In this document: positions 42,018 to 53,540 of the stretch, in pieces
Layout: the number at the start of each line of letters is the position of its first letter
Numbering within the stretch: position 1 is the first letter of the stretch
Notes under the pieces: generated by a model
What the model was told of the DNA's origin: nothing
Seen by the model: the letters and a program-made list of their open reading frames with translations, nothing else
Databases searched by the model: none
Made by a program: the position numbers and the translations under genes
Assembly: GCA_030323885.1 (NCBI GenBank)
Contig: CM059190.1
Coordinates: forward strand, 89,743,989 to 89,807,988
Length of the DNA: 64,000 nt
From: Branchipolynoe longqiensis
Lineage: Eukaryota; Annelida; Polychaeta; Phyllodocida; Polynoidae
Direction: 5' to 3'

Positions 42018-43200
42018 TTGAGCTTTTTTATTTCCCTTTTTTATTTCCCTTTTTTATTTCCCTTTTTTATTTCCCTTTTTTATTTCCCTTTTTTATTTCC
42101 CTTTTTTATTTCCCTTTTTTATTTCCCTTCTCTCTCACTTCTCTCTCCTTTCTTCTCCCCTTTGCTTCTCTCTCCTTTGCTTCTCTCTCCTTTGCTTCAC
42201 TCTCCTTTGCTTCACTCTCCTTTACTTCTCGTTCCTTTACTTCTCTCTCCTTTGCTTCACTCTCCTTTGCTTCTCTCTCCTTTGCTTCACTCTCCTTTAC
42301 TTCTCGTTCCTTCACTTCACTCTCCTTTGCTTCTCTCTCCTTTACTTCTCTCTCCTTTACTTCTCGTTCCTTTACTTCTCTCCTTTGCTTCTCTCTCCTT
42401 TATTTCTCGTTCCTTTACTTCTCTCTCATTTGCGTCTCTCTCCTTTAGTTCTCGTTCCTTTGCTTCTCTCTCCTTTGCTTCTCCCTCCTTTACTTCTCGT
42501 TCCTTTACTTCTCTCTCCTTTACTTCTCGTTCCTTTCCTTCTCTCTCCTTTACTCCTCTCTCCTTTACTTCTCTCTTCTTTACTTCCCTCTCCCTTTCTT
42601 CTCTCCCTTTACTTCTATCCCATTTCTCCTATCCCGTTTTTTTCTCTCACTCTCCTTCTCCCTTTCCTTCTGTCCATTTACTTCTCGCTTTCCTTCTGTC
42701 CCTTTACTTCTCCCTTTCCTTCTCTCCCTTTCCTTCTCTCCCTTTCCTTCTCTCCCTCTCCCTTTCCTTCTCTCCCTCTCCCTTTCCTTCTCCCTTTCCT
42801 TCTCTCCCTTTCCTTCTCTCCCTTTCCTTCCTCCCTTTTTTCCCCTCTCCCCTTTCCTTCTCCCTTTCCTTCTCCCTTTCCTTCTCCCTTTCCTTCTCCC
42901 TTTCCCTTCCTTTCCTTCTCCCTTTCCTTCTCGCTTTCCTTCCTTTCCTTTCCTTTTCTCCCTTTCCTTCTCCCTTTCCTTCTCCCTTTCCTTCTCCCTT
43001 TCCTTCTCCCTTTCCTTCTCCCTTTCCTTCTCTTTCTTCTCCTCTTCTTCTCTTTCTTCCCCTCCCTTTCCTTCTCCCTTTCCTTCTCCCTTTCCTTCTC
43101 TCCCTTTCCTTCTCCCTTTCCTTCTCCCTTTCCTTCTCCCTTTCCTTCTCCCTTTCCCTCTCCGCTTTCTTCCCATTTTCTTCTTTATATTTGTTTCCTT
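42018..43200. repeat. 1.2-kb polypyrimidine tract
   Basis: Successive blocks: TTTTTTATTTCCC (42028-42130), CTTTGCTTCTCTCTC (42130-42600) and TTCTCCCTTTCC (42660-43165). The plus strand has almost no purines over long stretches. Frames of 192-427 codons here are Ser/Phe/Leu or Lys/Arg/Glu low-complexity artefacts. It lies in the presumed ferlin intron. Confidence 0.97.
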
Positions 43201-43523
43201 TCATTTCGTCCACCCCATTTTCTTTTTTCCCCTCTTTCTCTTTCTCCTCTCCCTCTTCTATTTTCTTCTGGCTTTTCTTCATCCTGTTTCTCCTTTCTTG
43301 ACCTACCTTTTGTCTTCTTCACCCCCTTACCCAATTGAAGGAATTTGAAGCTTTTACCGAAACATCTGCTGATACAATTGACTGCGAAGCGTCTGTGTCC
43401 TCAGTCTTTGTGTGTGTGAGGGGGGCGAGGGGGTAGATGTTCAATAGTTGCCACTTTGTGCGCATGCGCGTGAGTATGTCACTGCGCATGTCCCGACTGT
43501 GCTTTGTTTGCCTCTGGATAAAG

Positions 43524-43583
43524 TCCCCCTTGGATACATTGTCTTTAAAGATAAAGACGCTGCCGATGTTGCTGATGAGGCTG
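43524..43583 (+). CDS. Candidate ferlin linker exon
   Basis: 60-bp candidate: acceptor GCCTCTGGATAAAG, which is mediocre, and strong donor GTGAGTTTG. If it starts with two bases completing the codon left open at 41932, it reads V-PLGYIVFKDKDAADVADEAG and again ends one base into a codon. Phase on both sides is consistent and the acidic Ala/Asp content fits a linker. There is no conserved domain to prove it. Confidence 0.35.
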
Positions 43584-44231
43584 GTGAGTTTGCGCACTCT
43601 TCAAGCACACCTGTGTACATCATTAGTGTACAACTAACATAGTAATAAGAATAGAACAAAAATTCAATGCCAAGAGGGCCCAAAAAAACTAACATAGGCT
43701 ACTAAAAGTACCAACAGACTATCTATCTGCTACTGAAATGCAGACAATCAAATAACTTATCAGCAGCTACTGCTTGGTAAGACAACACCAACACTACAGC
43801 TGGCCAGCATTGAAAACAAACCTGGGTACCCGGGCTTACATGCCATGGACAGTATAAATTCAGCCTCAATAATAACAAATTTTAAAATTTTAAAAACCCT
43901 GTTAGCCATTACTAAGCAGATTTAAGTTACTTAAAACCATATTAACTTAATCTTGGTGGACAACCATTGAAATGTAGAGCGCTAATCCATCCGACCCTAA
44001 TCAACCTATGTTACAACACCAGAGCCATATTATATAATCAATATGACAAGTGCATAGCCATCTCAAGACTAACATTCCTTGGGAACTTTGTGTTAGGTTG
44101 TTAAGGAACTTAGGAGGCTGCGTGAATATGCAGGTATGGATTTCATCGCATGAAGTAGTAGCACACGTCTCCATGGGGGCACATGCCAGCCTAGTTGCAT
44201 AGCAACCATAAAGCCATTCCGTAGCCCTTCT
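43584..44231. other. No recognised feature
   Basis: Presumed intron. Unique sequence; no further exon was recognised. Confidence 0.45.
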
Positions 44232-44566
44232 TTGAGCGGGATGGCCGAATGAGTTAGAGCGTCCGTCTCCCGTATTGGTAGATCATGGGTTCGAATCCTG
44301 GTCGAGTCAAACCAATGACTTAAAAATTGATACTTGTTGCTTCCTAGCCAGGCGCTCGGCATTATTAGGCTAGGGCAAGGACTGGTTGGCTCAGTGTCAG
44401 GATAATGTGACTGAGTGGGATATCAGGTCATGGTGCTGGCAGCCTGGTATCCCAGTGGGGCAGCACTATAAAGTCACCATGAGTGCACACTGTCACAAGT
44501 CGGCACCTGTCCTGATATGACCTTAGATGTTGCTAGGATGTAAAACAACAACAAACAAACAAAAAC
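44232..44566 (+). mobile_element. tRNA-derived SINE, head type A
   Basis: Near-consensus: GGATGGCCGAATGAGTTAGA, box B GGGTTCGAATCC, full body, (AAC)(AAAC)n tail. The flanks share only CTTTG, so the target duplication has decayed. Confidence 0.93.
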
Positions 44567-45514
44567 CTCTTTGGAATATTTTACACTGGATTATTGTGGC
44601 CAAATATACTTTGACCTGCCATAGTTATGTGATATATAACGCATTATACAAGTATAAATGCTAGGGGAACATATCTCACTATATTCCTCCAAAGGCACCG
44701 TGGTCGAGTGCCCCCCCCCCCCCACCATCTGCTGGGTTAATGTATACGGGTGCCCCCCCCCCCCCTCCTCGCGCCGCACACACTGGAGGAATATATAAGG
44801 GTTGCAATAATCCTGTGAACTGCAACTATGTTTAATATTTACTCATGAACCCCAAACACATATTAACCCAAATATTCCAAATACCTGTCCTTCACGCCAT
44901 GGTTCCCCATAATACACGAAAGTACACACCCTTACTGATAACTAATTGTTTTATTCTTCACAGCGCAACATACAATAATTAACAACTGTATTTTGTTGTA
45001 AATTGACATGGTAGATAATCGCAATGAGGAGAGTAATAACACAGGGTCATAATACAGCAATATTAATCATTACTAAAATGCAAACTGTACCAGCATGTCA
45101 ATATGCTACTAAATACAGCCTAGTGCAAATGTCGGATTAAGTTAAGGGAGAGTGAAAAGTATTAAGTTGAATTTTGAGTTAAAATACTTGTATAAATCCT
45201 CTTAACTTCCAAGGTAACATGATTTCTTTTTAAATGCAGTCAATCCTGGTCCATGATTTAAGTAATAGTATTGATGTGTTTCGATCCTAGGCCACAATAA
45301 TACATATTCTTGAGTTATATAGCCCTTAGTTAAACGACTGTCACATTAGTAACCTATCTGTTTTTTTCTTAATCTTGGTCAATCTATAAGGGAGAAAAAT
45401 TACAGATAACACAGTTTTGTTATTGAAAAATACCTACCAAATAACTCGTCCAATAATAAAGACACAATTTTACCCTGGATGTAAATATCCCAACTTTGAG
45501 GCCATTATCCTAAC
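44567..45514. other. No recognised gene
   Basis: C runs at 44711-44722 and 44754-44765 are separated by a 30-bp spacer. The rest is AT-rich and unassigned. Confidence 0.45.
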
Positions 45515-46205
45515 TCTGAAGGTCACTGCCTCATCTGTGGAGGTCATTTCCCCAACTGTGGAGAGCATTGTCCCAACTGTGGAGAGCATTGCCCCAATGT
45601 CTGGAGGTCATTGCCCCAATGTCTGGAGGTCATTGCCCCAATGTCTGGAGGTCATTGCCCCAATGTCTGGAGGACATTGCCCCAATGTCTGGAGGTCATT
45701 GCCCCAATGTCTGGAGATCATTGCCCCAATGTTTGGAGGTCATTGCCCCAATGTCTGGAGATCATTGCCCCAATGTCTGGAGGTCATTGCCCCAATGTCT
45801 GGAGGTCATTGCCCCAATGTCTGGAGGTCATTGCCCCAATGTTTGGAGGTCATTGCCCCAATGTCTGGAGATCATTGCCCCAATTTCTGGAGGTCATTGC
45901 CCCAATTTCTGGAGGTCATTGCCCCAATTTCTGGAGGTCATTGCCCCAATTTCTGGAGGTCATTGCCCCAATTTCTGGAGGTCATTGCCCCAATGTCTGG
46001 AAGTAACTGCCTCAACTCTGAATGTTAATATCCCATGGTCTGGTGGTTAATATCTCAAGGTCTGGAAGTCTATTCCTCAACTGTGAAGGTCATCGCTCTA
46101 ACTGCGAAGGTCATTGTTCCAACTGCGAAGGTCATTGCTCCAACTGCGAAGGTCATTGGTCCAACTCTGGAGGTCATTGCTCCAACTCTGGAGGTCATTG
46201 ACCCA
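45515..46205. repeat. 22-bp minisatellite (GCCCCAATGTCTGGAGGTCATT)
   Basis: Core of about twenty units of GCCCCAATGTCTGGAGGTCA-TT with a block of ATTTCTGG variants (45890-45985), edged by diverged units (GCGAAGGTCATTG, ACTCTGGAGGTC). As 22 is not a multiple of three and the unit lacks stops, all plus frames stay open (131-203 codons). These are not genes. Confidence 0.97.
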
Positions 46206-46208
46206 CTG

Positions 46209-47748
46209 TTGATTGCTAGGACGTAAAACCCCAATATACCTTTCAGTCATTCAGTTCTTTGCCATAGCCGTAGATGTTGATTGCTAGGACGTAAAACCCC
46301 AATAAACCTTTCACTCATTCCGTTCTTTGCCATGACCTGAGATCTTGATTGCTAGGACGTAAAACCCCAATAAACCTTTCAGTCATTCAGTTCTTTGCCA
46401 TAACCGTAGATGTTGATTGCTAGGACGTAAAACCCCAATAAACCTTTCAGTCATTCAGTTCTTTGCCATAACCTTAGATGTTGATTGCTAGGACGTAAAA
46501 CCCCAATAAACCTTTCAGTCATTCAGTTCTTTGCCATGACCTTAGATGTTGATTGCTAGGAAGTAAAACCCCAATAAACCTTTCAGTCATTCAGTTCTTT
46601 GCCATAACCTTAGATGTTGATTGCTAGGACGTAAAACCCCAATATACCTTTCAGTCATTCAGTTCTTTGCCATAACCGTAGATGTTGATTGCTAGGACGT
46701 AAAACCCCAATAAACCTTTCAGTCATTCAGTTCTTTGCCATAACCTTAGATGTTGATTGCTAGGATGTAAAACCCCAATAAACCTTTCACTTATTCAGTT
46801 CTTTGCCATGACCTTAGATGTTGATTGCTAGGATGTAAAACCCCAATAAACCTTTCAGTCATTCAGTTCTTTGCCATGACCTTAGATCTTGATTGCTAGG
46901 ATGTAAAACCCCAATAAACCTTTCAGTCATTCAGTTCTTTGCCATAACCTTAGATGTTGATTGCTAGGACGTAAAACCCCAATATACCTTTCAGTCATTC
47001 AGTTCTTTGCCATAACCGTAGATGTTGATTGCTAGGACGTAAAACCCCAATAAACCTTTGACTCATTCCGTTCTTTGCCATGACCTTAGATGTTGATTGC
47101 TAGGACGTAAAACCCCAATAAACCTTTCACTCATTCCGTTCTTTGCCATGACCTTAGATGTTGATTGCTAGGATGTAAAACCCCAATAAACCTTTCAGTC
47201 ATTCAGTTCTTTGCCATAACCGTAGATGTTGATTGCTAGGACGTAAAACCCCAATAAACCTTTCACTCATTCCGTTCTTTGCCATGACCTTAGATGTTGA
47301 TTGCTAGGACGTAAAACCCCAATAAACCTTTCAGTCATTCAGTTCTTTGCCATAACCGTAGATGTTGATTGCTAGGACGTAAAACCCCAATAAACCTTTC
47401 AGTCATTCAGTTCTTTGCCATGACCTTAGATGTTGATTGCTAGGATGTAAAACCCCAATAAACCTTTCAGTCATTCAGTTCTTTGCCATAACCTTAGATA
47501 TTGATTGCTAGGATGTAAAACCCCAATATACCTTTCAGTCATTCAGTTCTTTGCCATAACCTTAGATGTTGATTGCTAGGACGTAAAACCCCAATAAACC
47601 TTTCAGTCATTCAGTTCTTTGCCATAACCTTAGATGTTGATTGCTAGGACGTAAAACCCCAATAAACCTTTCACTTATTCAGTTCTTTGCCATGACCTTA
47701 GATCTTGATTGCTAGGACGTAAAACCCCAATAAACCTGTAACTCATTC
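46209..47748 (+). repeat. 68-bp satellite related to the SINE 3' tail
   Basis: About 22-23 units of 68 bp, each with TTGATTGCTAGGACGTAAAA, CCCCAATAAACCTTTCAGTC and ATTCAGTTCTTTGCCATRAC, ending CNTAGATG. The stretch CCTTAGATGTTG...GCTAGGACGTAAAAC equals the end of the SINE body except for an inserted ATT. Variants (AATATACC, GTCATTC or CTCATTCC, CGTAG or CTTAG) recur at intervals, suggesting amplification of multi-unit blocks. It follows the 22-bp array almost directly. Confidence 0.95.
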
Positions 47749-47764
47749 GGTTATCTGCTGCAAG

Positions 47765-47800
47765 CCGGAGACAAGAGTAAGGCTGCGAGTGTGACTTCAG
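47765..47800 (+). CDS. Candidate micro-exon, possibly ferlin linker
   Basis: 36 bp between ATCTGCTGCAAG and a strong donor (CAG-GTAGGT). With the phase left at 43583 it reads A-GDKSKAASVTS-G and preserves phase 1. Ferlin linkers have Gly/Lys/Ser-rich stretches of this kind, but 12 residues prove nothing. Confidence 0.25.
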
Positions 47801-47892
47801 GTAGGTTCGTTTTGCAGGTATCCCAGAATCCCCAGTGTGTGGCGGGCAATTTGAAGGCAGTGGTGGTGTTATTCTAATTCTATGTATAACTA

Positions 47893-48183
47893 CACTAAAA
47901 CCTCTCTAAATCGACCGACCATGGGACCGACTTTAATCGGTCCATTTAGGGAGGTGGTCGGTTTAGAGCTAGAATATGGTATTGTTGAGGCCCAAATAAG
48001 GCGATCGACATAGGGGAGTGGTCTATGTATTGTATAACGAGTTATGCCCATATTATTTAGGCTGCAGGGCCTTAGTATCACCTGCCAGGGTATGGCTGGT
48101 GCGCGCTGTGCCACCTTGACTCACCCGGCTGGCTTGGCCCTGGACCACTCGACACCAGATGGTCGGCTAGAGAGGTTTTACTG
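47893..48183. mobile_element. pogo/Tigger-like MITE with internal insertion
   Basis: Begins CACTAAAACCTCTCTAAATC and ends GGCTAGAGAGGTTTTACTG, flanked by TA. It is about 110 bp longer than sister copies because of GC-richer sequence at about 48035-48160. Confidence 0.8.
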
Positions 48184-48477
48184 TATCAATCCGGTTCTAT
48201 TATGCATATCTTTATACCTATCAAATCTTTTCCCTCTTCATTATATACAACATTTCAACACCTATGTTGTGTATAATTTCCAATTCTCATGTGGTGTTGT
48301 AAGGTTGGACTTTGTTATGAGTGCCTTATTTATGACATTTTTGTTTTTTAATAAAAAAAAAAGGTTGTTGCATTCATTGATTAAACAGGTGAAATTTCAA
48401 TCACGGACAATTGGTATTTTGTTTTTCAGCAGACTTAATTTTCTTGAATTCATTGGAGCTGTTTCTGTATACCAGGA
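48184..48477. other. No recognised feature
   Basis: AT-rich, includes an A run at 48352-48362. Confidence 0.45.
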
Positions 48478-48695
48478 GTGGGAACCAGTGGTCCACAACT
48501 GTGGTATGTGCTGTCCTGTCTGTGGGAAAGTGCATATAAAAGACCCCTTGCTGCTTATCGGAAAGAGTAGCCTATGTGGCCGCAACAGGTTTCCTCCAAA
48601 GAAATATGTCAGAATAACCATATGTTTGACGTCCAATAGCCGATGATAAAAATCAATGTGCTCTAGAGGCATCGTTAAATAAAACAAACTACTTT
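48478..48695 (+). mobile_element. Second SINE family, 5'-truncated
   Basis: Starts in the body (GTGGGAACCAGTGGTCCACA) and runs to AAATAAAACAAACTACTTT. About 85% like 12137-12477 by eye. Confidence 0.85.
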
Positions 48696-49163
48696 ACCAG
48701 GAGTGGTAGTCGGCCCACTTTCCTCTACGTTAATATAAAGTCAGGCTAAGTGAAAGGAAGAGGACGAGATGGAAGGTTGGTGAACAGCCTAATTTATTGA
48801 TAAGGCTCTTGGCCGAGTAAAAATAGGTGTGTAGTGTGCAAAGCAAACAGCAGAAGTGAGCAGTGTAGAAGGTGGGGGGAGGGGAAGCAGCATAGAAGAG
48901 TGCTGGCCCGCAGCAAATATATATCATGGACAAGAAATGATCATCAAGTCGAGGATAATAAATAATATTATAAGATCATAGGATAATAAATAATATTATC
49001 AATAAGTTCACCCGCCATTTTATATTTATATAATAGATTATATCGCACATACATGTGTTGTTAAATTTATGACACCTTGATGGGTCAGAAAGCCTCATTC
49101 TCTCGTCAATCAGCTTTACGTATTTGCAATAGCATTTAATATCCAGGTTGGTTTTTATTTTCG
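48696..49163. other. No recognised feature
   Basis: Contains an imperfect ATAATAAATAATATTAT duplication (48955-49000). No gene. Confidence 0.45.
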
Positions 49164-49173
49164 ATGACATGGG

Positions 49174-49521
49174 ACCAGACGGGGTGGCCCAATGAGTTGA
49201 GAATCCATCTACTCTTTTGGGAGACCGAACCCATGGGTTTGTGGGTTCGAACCCTGGTAGAGTCAAACCAATGACTTAAACATTGATACTTGTTACTTCC
49301 TAGCCAGGCGCTCGGTATTATTAGGCTATAGCAATGACTGGTTGACTCAGTATCAGGATAATGTGACTGAGTGGGATATCAGGTTATCGTGCTGGTGGCC
49401 TGGTCTCCCAGTGGGGCAGCACTATAAAGTCGATATGAGTGTGCATTGTCACAAGTCGGTACCCGTCCTAATATGACCTTAGATGTTGCTAGGAAGTAAA
49501 ACAACAACAAACAAACAATAC
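49174..49521 (+). mobile_element. tRNA-derived SINE, head type A, 10-bp TSD
   Basis: Head GGGTGGCCCAATGAGTTGAG with a lengthened inter-box region, box B GGGTTCGAACCC, (AAAC)n tail. ATGACATGGG at 49164-49173 and 49522-49531 is exact. Confidence 0.92.
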
Positions 49522-49531
49522 ATGACATGGG

Positions 49532-50552
49532 CAATGCGTGTACATTACTCTTGGGTGATTTACTTTTGATTGGTGACTATTGTAGTTTAATTCTGCATAA
49601 TAATGCCTACATATATACTACTACTTACTACTACGCACATATATATATGTGCTCTATGAACCATTAATATATACTATGAGAATATAGACGAGGACACTGC
49701 CACCATCATCTTCTTCCATCTCCTTAGAACCATCGTATGATGCACTTATTATAGACATACATCATAACAGGCTCTAGTTCCCTCTTCAGCCACGGTGGCA
49801 CCACCTGCGCCACTAAATATTCTCTATTCGACTTTTAAAGTTTATCAATCGACATGATTTCATCATTTCTTTCATTCCAAAAGTAGCGGAGTTTGATAGA
49901 TAAGTGTTTGAACATTGCATTTGGCGTGTTATATTGCAAATTCATGTAATGTCCACAACCCAGTCTACTGACACTTTTTTTTGTATAAAATAGTTTAGCA
50001 GCCCTGCCACAGGACTGCGGGAGTAGGCCTAACTAGCAAGCATGATGCTGAACATTCTTTTGTTGTTGGAACATTTTCAGATAGCTACATGTTATAGCTT
50101 GTCATTACTATTAAAAATAATGTAAACAACAATATAACTATCCGTTTAATTTATCACTATTTATGATGTGACATTGTCAATAAAATATGGACCATTTACA
50201 TGCTATGGGACGCCTGACCTAACACCACACATGGTGTGAATTCGTTGCATACCAGCGATATGACGTCAAAACATGCTGTATATATATCATGTTTTTTTGT
50301 GTGTACGTTCGACACCTTTTATACTTACTTTTACTTATCCTATTCCGTTTATTTAGGCATAATAGCCTGTTAACAGATTCGGCCTGTCTATATATGACCG
50401 TTCATAATTATAGTGGTCATGCAGCGAGGACTGATTATATCGATACTGAGTCCAACATTTATCAAGGCTATTTTTCGATGCATTTTTTGTTGTTGGTAGA
50501 TTAGTTGATTAAGCAGGGGAAATTTCAATCGTGACCGATTGGTCTTCCACAT
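49532..50552. other. No recognised gene
   Basis: About 1 kb of AT-rich unique sequence. CATATATATATG at 49638 and a 71-codon frame at 50289 carry no signature. Confidence 0.5.
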
Positions 50553-50662
50553 TCCACTGCTCCTTGCCCTATCCTAATAATGCTGAACGCCTGGCTAGGA
50601 AGCGAGAAGTATCAATTTTCAAATCATTGGTTTGACTCGACCAGGGTTCGAACCCACGTTTA
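50553..50662 (-). mobile_element. tRNA-derived SINE fragment
   Basis: Central part to box B (CTTGCCCTATCCTAATAATG to GGGTTCGAACCCACG), both ends missing. Confidence 0.8.
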
Positions 50663-50977
50663 GTGATGGAGCTTCGACTATTAATGGATTGCTGCCGTGT
50701 ATACTGTAGACAACCTATTAGCCTCCTATTTACGGGCTGCGAGAGTAAGCCTAACTATGGTCATTGCTGATGCTTCATGGAAGTTCAGTTTCATGTCAAC
50801 AATCCCAGTCTTCTCCCAGACAGGCAGAGGTTTCTACAACTGCAACTTAACGTATAGTTCATTGAAATAACACCAGGTAGCAGCACTGATGGCAGGACTT
50901 CTACTGTTAGACGTCACTGTCACGTGACTCGCACTGCAGAATCGTGTTGTTGGCAAAACAAATACGAGTAGTTTTAT
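50663..50977. other. No recognised feature
   Basis: Unique sequence without coding signature. Confidence 0.45.
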
Positions 50978-51752
50978 ATAGACCTATTTCATATGACGTC
51001 AGCACAGGTATTTAGGTCAGTGCACATGCACCTTGGCTGCAGGACAACATCCGGTCACACTGCAAACTTAATGGCAGTGAGCAATCTTCGTACAGAAAAA
51101 GTGAACTATCTCTAAAACCGAACAACTTAGAAACAAACAGCTTGGCATACAAACAGATCAAATGTTTACCAAGCAGATTATATTAAATTTATATGCTTAG
51201 TCTTCTGTATTTTTATTAATTTGGAATTAAACTGACGTTTTTCACTGCGTGTACCAGCAAACTCAAGGCACTGTCAATGGCCGTGAGCAATCTTCATACA
51301 GAAAAGGTGAAATATCTCTATAATTGCACAACTTTGAAACAAACCGCTTGGCACACAAACATATCAAATGTTTAACGAACAGATTATATTAAATCTATAT
51401 GCTTAGTCTTCTGCATTTCTATTAATTTGGACTAAAACTGATGTTCTTCACTGCCCGTACCGGCAAACTCAATGCATTGTCAATGGCCGTGAGCAATCTT
51501 CATACAGAAAAAGTGAAATATCTCTAAAACTGCACAACTTAGAATCAAACCGCTTGGCACACAAACGGATCAAATGTTTAACAAACAGATTATATTAAAT
51601 TTATTTGCTGAGTCTTCTGTATTTCTATTAATCTTGAATAAAACTGACGTTTTGCACTGCGCGTATCTGCAAACTCAATGGCAGTGTGCCTTGGTTCTGC
51701 AGCCAAGCTGCGCGCGCAGACACGATGTTTATAAACATTGAAAGGGGTCTAT
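50978..51752 (+). mobile_element. MITE with TAGACCCCTTTCA ends and three internal repeats
   Basis: Left end TATAGACCTATTTCATATG, right end (inverted) ATAGACCCCTTTCAATG. CTTGGCTGCAG lies inside both ends. Three about 210-bp internal repeats (51075, 51285, 51490) share GAGCAATCTTCATACAGAAA and AGATTATATTAAATTTAT. Confidence 0.8.
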
Positions 51753-51962
51753 ATCCATAAGTAGAACAATACCTTATTAAATGTATTGTATCTGGGTTTA
51801 GAGTAAGGTTAGCATTCTGTTATTTTTAATTCATAAGTCTACATGTACAAAATAAGGAATATTAGTGAAGAAGGAAAGGGCTTCAGGGAAATTCATGGCA
51901 TAACTGAAACAGCAGGGTTTGAAAAGGGGTAGGACTTTGTGTATATATATACTTTGTGTGTA

Positions 51963-52005
51963 TGTATGTATATATATATATATATATATATATAGATATA
52001 TATAT
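51963..52005. repeat. (TA)n microsatellite
   Basis: TATATA run ending at the TTGA tail of the following LINE fragment. Confidence 0.9.
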
Positions 52006-52007
52006 AT

Positions 52008-52350
52008 CAATCAATCAATAGTTCCGTCCTCTAGTCGAGGGTTGGATGCAATGGTTCTCCACTTGTCCCGACGGTGTGCTGTTCTGATAGACTGTGAATA
52101 ATTCAAGCCTGTCCACTGTGAAATATTTGTAAACCATGATGTTCCTAGTCTCCCTCTCCCTCTGCTGCCCTTCACCTTCCCTTCCAGCAATGTACGGTAT
52201 ATTGAACTCTGACGAATGATGTGGCCAAAATAAATAAGTTTTGTTGTCTGTATAGTGGCAAACAAGCTTTTCTTATTTTTAATTTTTCTGAGAACTTCTT
52301 TGTTGGTGATCTTCTTTGTCCATGATATTTTCATCATCCTTCGATCCTAT
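52008..52350 (-). mobile_element. LINE 3' end with (TTGA)n tail, family 2
   Basis: The minus strand encodes RRMMKISWTKKITNKEVLRK, then TTKLIYFGHIIRQSS, LLEGKVKGSRGRGRLGTSW, TNISQWTGLNYSQSIRTAHR and RDKWRTIASNPRLEDGTID before a stop at 52011-52013. This order (ISW...V, K..YFGH..R, LLEG...G.RGRGR, W..W.G, A..R..WR) is the post-reverse-transcriptase region of a common invertebrate non-LTR element. The frame is intact. The tail is a TTGATTGATTGA repeat followed by TA repeats. The 5' part is absent. Confidence 0.85.
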
Positions 52351-52790
52351 GGTGAAATCAATACAGACAAAGAGAAAGGAAGAGTATATAGTGTAAAGAA
52401 GAAGAGAGAGTCAAGCCCTCTGGTTTATTATTTATATGGTTACATGAGTTCATTGTACAGTATCGCCCCATCCCTTTCCCCCAATGGGAAACAAGCATTC
52501 TTGGCCCTACCAATAGGGATCCAGCATTCCTGCTCCCGATGGATGGTTTGTCCACCACCACAAGCTGTATGGCCCCATGGCCACCACCAACCTTGACCTT
52601 TGAGTGTGGTGATCCCTATCCCAGCAGAGGGGGTGGGGGTGGCAGACCTGCCAGCATCACTGTCTATTTACATCCCACTCAGGCACCACCAACTTATACA
52701 TTTATATATACATACATGCACCTGGTCACATACGCCGATCAGTAAAAGAACATTTGCATTCCCCCCTATGCCGAATATCGGAATATTTTA
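52351..52790. other. No recognised gene
   Basis: Frames of 67-113 codons show no domain. The sequence just upstream of the LINE fragment may be its pre-insertion flank. Confidence 0.4.
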
Positions 52791-53225
52791 CTTTTGTAAT
52801 CTTACCTCGTTTATGGCTAACAGTTTGACAGTCATTTGGTGCCCCGTAATCTTAGTTCATCTATCCTTGACAGTATGACAGTGAGTGCTTCGTAATCTTA
52901 CTTACCTCATCGGACAGTGTGACAGTGAGTGGGTATCTTGTAATCGCAGCTCATAACATTGTATGGCTGACAGTTTGACAGTAAGTTGCATGGTGCTCGT
53001 AATCTTAGTTCATGACAGTATGATGAGTGCTTCGTAGTCATACCTCTCTCTAAAAGTAAGGCAGTATGACAGCGAGTGGATATCTTGTAATCTTAGCGCG
53101 TTAGACTGAAAGTGTGACAGTAAGTTGGTGCCCTGTAACCGTAGCTCATTTTCCCCTGACATTGTGACATGAGTGTTTTGCAATCTTACCTCATTTATCG
53201 CTGACAGTGTGACAGTGATTGCATA
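52791..53225. repeat. Diverged minisatellite with GTGACAGTGAGTG
   Basis: Units of roughly 60-65 bp share TGACAGTNTGACAGTGAGTG, TCGTAATCTTA and CTCAT. About seven units, strongly diverged. Confidence 0.75.
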
Positions 53226-53256
53226 CCAGACAATATTGTACTCAGCCAGCACCATC

Positions 53257-53540
53257 TGTCGTGGTGACCGAATCGGCAAAGCATGGGCCTCATGTGCGGG
53301 AGATCAGGAGTTCGGTTCCCGCTCAAGTCAAACCAATGACTTATAAAATTGATACTTGTCACTTCCTAGCCTGGCGCTCGGCATTAATTGGGATATCAGG
53401 TCATGGTGCAGATGGCCTGATTTCCCAGTGGGGAAGCACTATAAAGTCAGCATAAGTGTGTACTGTCACAAGTCGGTACCTGTCCTGATATGACCTTAGA
53501 TGTTGCCAGGATGAAAAACTCCAACAACCAACCAATCTAT
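53257..53540 (+). mobile_element. tRNA-derived SINE, head type B, internal deletion
   Basis: Head GTGGTGACCGAATCGGCAAA, body lacking about 55 bp between GGCATTAAT and GGGATATCAGG, tail CCAACAACCAACCAATC. Confidence 0.88.

Noticed and set aside
42018..43338. 427-codon and 317-codon plus frames, Lys/Arg/Glu minus frames
   Set aside because: Produced by the polypyrimidine tract; no domain and no start context.
45417..46050. Three overlapping plus-strand open frames of 131-203 codons with a 22-residue repeat
   Set aside because: The 22-bp minisatellite has no stop in any frame, so all frames stay open automatically.
46209..47748. Possible CRISPR array (regular 68-bp spacing)
   Set aside because: Whole monomers are repeated with no variable spacers, and the context is eukaryotic and SINE-related.
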